In this document: positions 58,712-64,000 of the stretch, in pieces
How positions within the stretch are numbered: the stretch's first letter is position 1
Layout: each line of letters begins with the position of its first letter
Source: Streptomyces albicerus
GTDB lineage: Bacteria > Actinomycetota > Actinomycetes > Streptomycetales > Streptomycetaceae
Length of the DNA: 64,000 nucleotides
Direction of reading: 5' to 3'
Assembly: GCF_008905045.1 (NCBI RefSeq)
Contig: NZ_VWMY01000010.1
Span: forward strand, 43,411-107,410
The notes under the pieces: generated by a model
The model's input: the letters and a program-made list of their open reading frames with translations, nothing else
What the model was told of the DNA's origin: nothing
Database searches by the model: none
Made by a program: the position numbers and the translations under genes

Positions 58712-59263
58712 ATGGACGCCGCACAGCAGGAAGCAACCGCAAGAGCCCGGGAGCTGCAGCGGAACTGGTACGGGGAGCCGTTGGGGGCGCTCTTCCGTAG
58801 GCTCATAGATGACCTTGGTCTCAATCAGGCGCGCCTCGCCGGAGTGCTCGGCCTGTCAGCGCCCATGCTGTCGCAGCTGATGAGCGGCCAGCGTGCCAAG
58901 ATCGGCAACCCCGCGGTGGTCCAGCGCGTACAGCTGCTGCAGGATCTCGCGGGTCAGGTCGCGGACGGCAGCGTGAGCGCCGCCGAGGCCACCGAGCGCA
59001 TGGACGAGATCAAGAAGTCACAGGGGGGCTCGGTGCTCAGCAACACCACGCAGTCGACGACCAGTTCGGGCGGCGCACCCACGGTGAAGCGCGTGGTGCG
59101 TGAGATCCAGTCGCTGCTGCGCTCGGTGTCTGCCGCGGGGGACATCATCGAGGCGGCGGACACCCTCGCCCCGACGCACCCGGAACTGGCAGAGTTCCTC
59201 CGGGTGTACGGAGCCGGCCGCACCTCCGACGCGGTCGCCCACTACCAGTCCCACCAGAGCTGA
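58712..59263 (+). CDS. Helix-turn-helix DNA-binding protein
   Basis: 183 residues. A Cro/XRE-like helix-turn-helix near 28-65 (LIDDLGLNQARLAGVLGLSAPMLSQLMSGQRAKIGNP). A Ser/Thr-rich hinge (about 103-120) and a helical C-terminal domain (about 125-180, RVVREIQSLLRSVSAAGDIIEAADTL) follow. It is 130 bases upstream of a Ser/Thr kinase gene on the same strand, so it is a plausible kinase substrate or regulator of it. Target unknown. Confidence 0.82.
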   Translation: MDAAQQEATARARELQRNWYGEPLGALFRRLIDDLGLNQARLAGVLGLSAPMLSQLMSGQRAKIGNPAVVQRVQLLQDLAGQVADGSVSAAEATERMDEIKKSQGGSVLSNTTQSTTSSGGAPTVKRVVREIQSLLRSVSAAGDIIEAADTLAPTHPELAEFLRVYGAGRTSDAVAHYQSHQS

Positions 59264-59392
59264 GCACACCGCCCGGCTGCCGAACGTCCCGCCGCCGGAG
59301 GCCTGTTGGGCCTTCGGTCGCCGGAAGCCAGGCAGCCGGGCACCTCGAAGAGGCCGCCGTACCGACCGCCGAAGGGGGAGCGACGCACGACC

Positions 59393-61231
59393 ATGGGTGA
59401 GGTCTTCGCCGGCCGGTACGAACTGGTCGACCCGATCGGACGCGGGGGAGTCGGTGCCGTCTGGCGCGCCTGGGACCACCGGCGGCGCCGGTATGTGGCC
59501 GCCAAGGTGCTCCAGCAGAGCGACGCGCACTCGCTGCTGCGCTTCGTGCGGGAGCAGGCACTGCGGATCGACCACCCCCATGTGCTCGCTCCCGCCAGCT
59601 GGGCCGCCGACGACGACAAGGTCCTGTTCACCATGGACCTCGTCAGCGGTGGCTCGCTGGTCCACCTGGTCGGGGACTACGGTCCTCTGCCGCCGGCCTT
59701 CGTCTGCACGCTGCTCGACCAACTGCTGGCGGGGCTCGCCGCGGTGCACGCGGAGGGGGTCGTGCACCGGGACATCAAGCCCGCCAACATCCTCCTGGAG
59801 GCGACCGGAAGGGGCCGTCCGCGGCTGCGGCTGTCCGACTTCGGCATCTCGATGCGGCTGGGTGAGCCACGGCTGACGGAGACCAACTACGTGGTGGGGA
59901 CGCCTGGTTACTTCGCTCCCGAGCAGATGCTCGGCGCGGAGCCGGACTTCCCCGCCGACCTCTTCGCCGTGGGCCTGGTCGCCCTCTATCTCCTGGAGGG
60001 CGCCAAGCCCGACGCCAAGGCGCTGGTCGAGCGCTTCACGGCCCAGGGCACGCCGAGCGCCCCGAAGGGGGTTCCCGAGCCTCTGTGGCAGGTGGTGGCC
60101 GCTCTGGTCCAGCCGGACCCGCAGGCGCGGTTCCGCACTGCCACGGGGGCGCGCAAGGCACTCGCTTCGGCCAGAGAGCTCCTCCCTGAGCCCGGACCCG
60201 ACGACGAGCTGATCGAGATCTTCGACCAAATCGGCCCGCTCCCCTCGGGGTTCGGCCCGGAAGGCCCTCTCACGACCGCCTCCGGCCACGCCCAGGGTCA
60301 CGACACCGTGCCCCAACGCCCGGCCTTGAGCACGTCGACGACGTCGCCTCCACAGACGGGTGCCACGCCTCGGAGAGCCCGGACAGACGCCGAGAGGCCG
60401 GAGGCGCAGGCAGGGGGCACCGCTTCCCCTGATGCCCGGGCGGGGGCCGTGTCCCCAGAGACCGGCATGGGAGCCGTATCCCGCGAGGCCCGCACCTCTC
60501 CCGAGGCCCACTCCGGTAACGCGTCCCCAGAAGCCCACACGGACACCGTCTGGCCCCAGACCCGCACAGGTGCCGACTCGCCGCACTCCTCCGCGGGCGC
60601 TGTCCCGCCGATGCCCACCACCGGCTCCGTGCCACCACAGCCCCACGCCGACCCCGTAACGCCAGAGGCTCCCACCGGCTCCGTACCACCTCGCTCTACG
60701 ACCCCCGGCAACGACGTACCACCGCCGCCGAACACCTCCGCCGTCCCCCCGCAGCCCCCCACCACGTCGGACACCGGCAGTTTTCACCTGCCGCCCCCGC
60801 CGCAGACCACCACCTCTCACATACAGCGACACCAGCCGCAGCCCCACCCTCAAGCGCAACATCACCCGCAGGCACAGGGACAGGCACGACCACAGCCCGA
60901 GCAGCTCCCTCCTCCCCCCGCCTCGCTCGCGCTCCCGGACCCCGCCTACTCCCCGCACTTGCCGTACGAACCCACTCACGTGCCCTCCCCCCAGGCTCCG
61001 CGTCCTCCGGCCCCGACCCCCGTGTCGCAGCCGCAGCCGCGCGAATTCGCCTCTACTGCTTCATACACCGCTCGAGACGTTCGGGTTCCACCTCAGCCGC
61101 AGCCAGTTGCGCGGCATCGCGCCAGGCGGGCGCAGCGGCGGCCCGGGCCGCCCGCGAAGGTCGCGGTTCCGGTGCTGTTGCTCGCTCTGGCCTGTTTCGC
61201 GGTCGGGTTCTGGGCGCTGACGCAGATCTGA
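59393..61231 (+). CDS. Ser/Thr protein kinase with 13-residue repeat linker
   Basis: 612-residue kinase. Kinase domain (about 5-270): IGRGGVGAVW, VAAKVLQ, HRDIKPANILLE, SDFGISM and TPGYFAPEQ. Then a ~110-residue region (about 345-455) of ~13-residue units (such as AGAVSPETGMGA, SGNASPEAHTDT), a long Pro/Gln/His-rich tract, and a single C-terminal membrane helix (about 592-610, VAVPVLLLALACFAVGFWAL) that leaves no extracellular sensor. So it is tail-anchored. ATG start; GGGGGAG lies about 15 bases upstream, which is distant. Convergent with the gene at 61259, 27 bases away. Confidence 0.87.
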   Translation: MGEVFAGRYELVDPIGRGGVGAVWRAWDHRRRRYVAAKVLQQSDAHSLLRFVREQALRIDHPHVLAPASWAADDDKVLFTMDLVSGGSLVHLVGDYGPLPPAFVCTLLDQLLAGLAAVHAEGVVHRDIKPANILLEATGRGRPRLRLSDFGISMRLGEPRLTETNYVVGTPGYFAPEQMLGAEPDFPADLFAVGLVALYLLEGAKPDAKALVERFTAQGTPSAPKGVPEPLWQVVAALVQPDPQARFRTATGARKALASARELLPEPGPDDELIEIFDQIGPLPSGFGPEGPLTTASGHAQGHDTVPQRPALSTSTTSPPQTGATPRRARTDAERPEAQAGGTASPDARAGAVSPETGMGAVSREARTSPEAHSGNASPEAHTDTVWPQTRTGADSPHSSAGAVPPMPTTGSVPPQPHADPVTPEAPTGSVPPRSTTPGNDVPPPPNTSAVPPQPPTTSDTGSFHLPPPPQTTTSHIQRHQPQPHPQAQHHPQAQGQARPQPEQLPPPPASLALPDPAYSPHLPYEPTHVPSPQAPRPPAPTPVSQPQPREFASTASYTARDVRVPPQPQPVARHRARRAQRRPGPPAKVAVPVLLLALACFAVGFWALTQI

Positions 61232-61258
61232 ACCGCCGGTGGATCCGGAGCCGGTGGA

Positions 61259-62653
61259 CTACCAGGCCCGCGGCGCCCCGTACTCCCGCGAGGCTGTGCC
61301 GTCGACCGGCGGCACGGCCACCTCTCCGGCGTCTCCGGCTGCGGTCGTTGCTCGTCGCCGCGCGGCCACCGTCCACACCACGAGCCCCAGCACGAGCACG
61401 AAACCCGCTCCGATGCCGCCCGCGGCCACCGCCTTCATCGCGGTGTTCCCGTCCGATCCCCCGTCCCCGCCGGTCGCCGCCGCTCCGCTCGCCGCCGCGT
61501 CCTTGTCCCCCGCGGTGACGTCGAACACGTCGCGCGGTGCTGCAGTCCCCGCGTACGCCGGAGCGGCCCCAGGTGCTCCGCTCACTCGCACGCGCAGCGT
61601 CAGCTCGAACGGCCCGTCGCCGAACTTCTCGGCCATCCCCGCGCCGAGATGCACGGCGACGTAGTACCAGCCGGCGAACCGCATCCCGCTCACCTGGTCA
61701 TCGACGTCGTACCGGTTCTCGTAGGCGACCGGAGGCAGCGGCTCCAGCTCAGCGGACTTCTCAGCGCCGTCGTATCCGGTGCCCGCGTCGTCCACGAAGG
61801 CGCGCACCGGGTTGTAGAGCGACATGGCGAGGGCGTTGCCCAGGAAGCCGTCGCCGTCCGCGGGGCCGAGTTCTGCGGTGGCGTAGATCTGCTGCCCCCA
61901 GTCGAGCGGAACGCGGTAGAAGAGCGTCTGTCCGGCCCGTATACCGTCCTTCCAGACTCCCTGCTCCAGGGACCGCGCCTCGTTGAAGCTCGTGCCGCCC
62001 TTACGGGTCCTGGCCGAGCCGCCGAGTGCTTCCGGGGAGGCGGAGTCCCACACCTCGGGGGCGCTCGTCGACCCGGACTTCTTCAGGGCGGGCTCCGAGA
62101 CGTACTGCAGCTCCAGCTCCCAGTCGTCCGGCGAGGACTCGCCGCCGCTGATGCGCTCGACGAGCACGGAGTACGTCCCCGCGCCCTTGCACGCGTACGT
62201 GTCGGGGCCGGCCCGGCGCGACGCCCAGGCGGTGAGCGGCCGCGGGCTCTCGGTAGCCCCGAAGCGCGCGGCACCGGCGTCCCCGGAGAAGCACTTATGA
62301 CCGTCGGGGTCCTGAATGGACACCTTGATGCCGTCCGAGTACACGACCTTCGTCCCCACCCTGGGGACGGCGGTGGCCGACACGTACGCGTTGGACACGG
62401 CGTCGAGCCGCAAGCCGTAATAGAGCTTCCCGTTGTCGCCGATGGAGCTCCGGTAGGTCGTGCCGGGTGACAGCCGTACGGCATCGGCGGGCTGCGTCGC
62501 GCCCTCGACCTGCTCGGCGTCCGCGGCGAAGCGGTATGGAGGGGGAGTGCCGGCCGCCGTCGCCGGACCTGCCGACGCCGCGACCGAGAGGAGCACCGCC
62601 GCCCCGGCCAGGACCGTACGGCCGCGCCACCATCCCGTGCGCCGCCCCATCAC
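61259..62653 (-). CDS. Secreted membrane-anchored protein of unknown function
   Basis: 464 residues. Signal peptide (about 1-33, TVLAGAAVLLSVAASAGPATA, cleavage after ATA), a large beta-rich outer domain with DGHKCFSGD and a WELELQYVSEP segment, an Ala/Gly/Asp spacer, and a C-terminal membrane helix (about 415-437, VAAGGIGAGFVLVLGLVVWTV) with a cytoplasmic tail. It resembles the Streptomyces proteins annotated only as hypothetical membrane proteins near gyrA. Start uncertain: GTG at 62653 is 6 bases after GAGGGG; the next codon is ATG. Confidence 0.72.
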   Translation of the reverse strand: MMGRRTGWWRGRTVLAGAAVLLSVAASAGPATAAGTPPPYRFAADAEQVEGATQPADAVRLSPGTTYRSSIGDNGKLYYGLRLDAVSNAYVSATAVPRVGTKVVYSDGIKVSIQDPDGHKCFSGDAGAARFGATESPRPLTAWASRRAGPDTYACKGAGTYSVLVERISGGESSPDDWELELQYVSEPALKKSGSTSAPEVWDSASPEALGGSARTRKGGTSFNEARSLEQGVWKDGIRAGQTLFYRVPLDWGQQIYATAELGPADGDGFLGNALAMSLYNPVRAFVDDAGTGYDGAEKSAELEPLPPVAYENRYDVDDQVSGMRFAGWYYVAVHLGAGMAEKFGDGPFELTLRVRVSGAPGAAPAYAGTAAPRDVFDVTAGDKDAAASGAAATGGDGGSDGNTAMKAVAAGGIGAGFVLVLGLVVWTVAARRRATTAAGDAGEVAVPPVDGTASREYGAPRAW

Positions 62654-62872
62654 GCGCCACCCCTCGCCGTAGCCCCGGACTGTCACTCACGTCACTCAGC
62701 GGGCTTCCGCGGACGGGCGTCATCGCTGCCCTGAGCCGCCTCCGACGCCCGCGAAGCCTCGACCATCCTGCCCCTCCGGCCGCCGCGCCATCCCTCTCTT
62801 CGACGACGCAAGCGCTTCCTGTGACGTCCTCGACGCCCTACGCCCTGTCGAGACCCTGCCCCGGACAACACA

Positions 62873-62901
62873 AAACCCCGACCGCGTGGCGGCCGGGGTC
62901 T
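62873..62901 (-). terminator. Terminator after the DLW-39 gene
   Basis: On the minus strand ACCCCGGCCGC and GCGGTCGGGGT form a hairpin followed by TTTTG. Confidence 0.8.
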
Positions 62902-62923
62902 GTACTGAGACTGTCGTCGATAC

Positions 62924-63052
62924 TCACGAACCCGTGGGCACGGAGTCGGTCGCCTCCGTCCACAGATCCTGCTCGGCGCGATCCGCCTGGATCTGGCGGT
63001 ACACGAGGAGCCCGCCGATGGCGGCCAGTGCGACCAGGAGAAGCTTCTTCAC
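62924..63052 (-). CDS. DLW-39 family protein
   Basis: 42-residue membrane-inserted protein of the DLW-39 family, starting MKKLLLVALAAIGGLLVYRQ and containing the Asp-Leu-Trp that names the family (AEQDLWTEATD). This tiny protein is conserved between the gyrase genes and nearby genes in Streptomyces. GTG start, GAGG 8 bases upstream. Function unknown. Confidence 0.85.
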   Translation of the reverse strand: MKKLLLVALAAIGGLLVYRQIQADRAEQDLWTEATDSVPTGS

Positions 63053-63377
63053 CGCGCGACCTCGTCTTTCCTTGACGTAGGGGACTTCTGGCGCCCGACT
63101 ATACACACCGGCCGATACCGATCGGTGACCTGCGTCAGCCACCAACTTCCGCCCGGCACACAGCAGTAGAACCGGACGGCACCGCTCCCCTCGCAGTGCG
63201 ATCGGCTACCACACACCGTTACGTTCTCCTCAATCTTGCACTTTTCGTGCTTCTTGGGTCCATCCGGGTGGTGTTCATCTGAAGATCGACGCGCCACGGG
63301 AGCAGGTCCACCACTTCGCGATCCGCATACACATCATGAAGAAGTACGCAAATCGCCCGACCCGAAAGTGAGGGGCC
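63053..63377. other. Divergent intergenic region, DLW-39 / small secreted protein
   Basis: 325 bases with promoters for both genes. An A+T-richer stretch lies at 63225-63260 (TTGCACTTTTCGTGCTTCTT). No recognised operator or gene. Confidence 0.5.
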
Positions 63378-63719
63378 ATGGCCAGGAACAAGGTCATGAA
63401 GCTGTGGACCGCGGTCATCACCGCCTTCATCGCGCTGTGCACGACGCTCGGACTCGTCACGACGGCCAGTGCGGCCACGGCTGTACAGCAGCCGCAGAGC
63501 CCGCGCAACAGCACCGCGAGCGTGACGCTTCCGACGGCGACCCACTGGGCGTGGGCATACGCCCGCGCACTGCCCCCCACCATGAAGCAACGCATCCGCG
63601 CAGAAGCCCACGGCTCCTCCCCGAACTGCCGCCACGGCGCACCGACGGACACGAACGAGATCTCTGCCGAGGGAGAGGCGGTGGCAGACTCCGCCGCCCC
63701 CTGCACTGACCGGACGTAG
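63378..63719 (+). CDS. Small secreted protein (DUF6344-like)
   Basis: 113 residues. Signal peptide about 1-32 (MKLWTAVITAFIALCTTLGL..., cleavage after ASA). A mature Ala/Thr/Pro-rich part follows with a central TATHWAWAYARALPPTMKQRIRAEAHGSSP and two cysteines that may pair. It resembles small Streptomyces proteins annotated DUF6344 near gyrA. The stop lies in the first copy of a ~32-bp tandem repeat. Confidence 0.65.
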   Translation: MARNKVMKLWTAVITAFIALCTTLGLVTTASAATAVQQPQSPRNSTASVTLPTATHWAWAYARALPPTMKQRIRAEAHGSSPNCRHGAPTDTNEISAEGEAVADSAAPCTDRT

Positions 63720-63805
63720 ACCGGCAAGCAAGCCTCTACGTTGACCGGACTCAGCGCAGATCAGCCTCTATATAGACCGGCCTCAGCGCACATCAGCCTT
63801 TACGT
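63708..63805. repeat. 32-bp tandem repeat spanning a stop codon
   Basis: TGACCGGACTCAGCGCAGAT... at 63742 and AGACCGGCCTCAGCGCACAT... at 63774 are about 32-base copies. The diverged copy starting at about 63708 includes the stop of the small secreted protein gene. Confidence 0.8.
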
Positions 63806-63901
63806 AGTCCCCGATTACTCCCTTCACGCACCTCGATCACCCCCTCACGCACCTCGTACCTCTTATCGTCCGGGCGAACTTGCGTACACACCGGACACGC
63901 A

Positions 63902-63936
63902 GAAAGACCCTCAACCAGGATGGTTGAGGGTCTTCG
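63902..63936 (-). terminator. Terminator of the tRNA-Ile transcript
   Basis: AGACCCTCAACCA and TGGTTGAGGGTCT form a perfect 13-bp stem across GGA, with AAAG/CTTC flanks, 6 bases after the tRNA 3' end. Confidence 0.85.
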
Positions 63937-63941
63937 TAGTG

Positions 63942-64000
63942 TGGGGCTAACAGGATTTGAACCTGTGGCCTCATCCTTATCAGGGATGCGCTCTAACCAA
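63942..64000 (-). tRNA. tRNA-Ile(GAT), 5' end outside window
   Basis: 59 bases of the 3' part. Anticodon arm CATCC-CTGATAA-GGATG with anticodon GAT, T-arm ACAGGTTCAAATCCTGT, acceptor 3' strand TAGCCCC and discriminator A. The 5' acceptor and part of the D-arm lie beyond 64000. Confidence 0.93.

Noticed and set aside
1..64000. Secondary-metabolite cluster, prophage or integrated element
   Set aside because: No polyketide or peptide synthetase, integrase or phage structural genes were recognised, and the gene order is that of conserved core chromosome near the origin.

Overview
The window is chromosomal DNA of a high-GC actinobacterium, almost certainly a Streptomyces. The evidence is very high G+C, frequent GTG starts, ATGA/GTGA stop-start overlaps, mycothiol-type enzymes, class E sortases, CrgA, DLW-39 and DUF5324 family proteins, and 14-bp parS sites of the Streptomyces type. 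The right edge (DLW-39 protein, small secreted protein, tRNA-Ile(GAT)) is the arrangement normally found just before gyrA/gyrB, so the window lies on the flank of oriC. It is core chromosome: no insertion sequence, prophage, CRISPR array or secondary-metabolite cluster was recognised.

Layout. 1-5 kb: a nitrilase-family amidase, a mycothiol-dependent isomerase-family protein, an MFS transporter coupled to a GntR/FCD regulator, and a secreted D,D-carboxypeptidase. 5-9 kb: a first branched-chain 2-oxoacid dehydrogenase operon (bkdFGH type). 9-18 kb: a DosR/DevR-like response regulator followed by palindromic operators and a PPOX-fold gene, an APH-type kinase, two divergent Ser/Thr kinases, a proteasome activator (Bpa), a PadR regulator, a membrane protein and a quinone oxidoreductase. 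18-22 kb: a K+ channel, MoeA and a MobA-like protein in one coupled operon. 22-26 kb: a second 2-oxoacid dehydrogenase operon (bkdABC) divergent from bkdR. 26-35 kb: a TetR regulator, 3-hydroxyacyl-CoA dehydrogenase, PaaN and an acyl-CoA dehydrogenase, with a coupled DUF5819-HTTM-rRNA/tRNA methyltransferase operon between them. 35-39 kb: rhodanese, J-domain protein, DUF2252 protein and tRNA-Leu(CAG).

39-47.6 kb is the conserved growth and division operon fhaA-fhaB-pstP-rodA-pbpA-pknB: two FHA phosphothreonine readers, a PP2C phosphatase, a SEDS glycosyltransferase, its class B transpeptidase and a PASTA kinase, without a pknA. 47.7-53 kb holds three class E sortases interleaved with a glutamine amidotransferase (pabA/trpG), a small membrane protein and a DUF881 protein, then crgA. 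53-64 kb: rhomboid protease, cyclophilin, DUF5324 protein, an ECF sigma factor operon, tRNA-Ala(TGC), an HTH protein with a fourth Ser/Thr kinase, a secreted membrane-anchored protein, DLW-39, a small secreted protein and part of tRNA-Ile.

Non-coding signals are the most informative part of the window. There are three perfect parS sites, one of them inside the moeA/channel stop-start overlap and one abutting a perfect 47-bp palindrome. There is a cluster of DnaA boxes after crgA, with single boxes in several other intergenic gaps. A shared TetR-like operator stands before the bkd, paa and acyl-CoA dehydrogenase units, and a KstR-like box precedes the last of these. DosR-like boxes lie between a DosR-family regulator and a PPOX gene. 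Several genes have short tandem duplications that span their stop codons.
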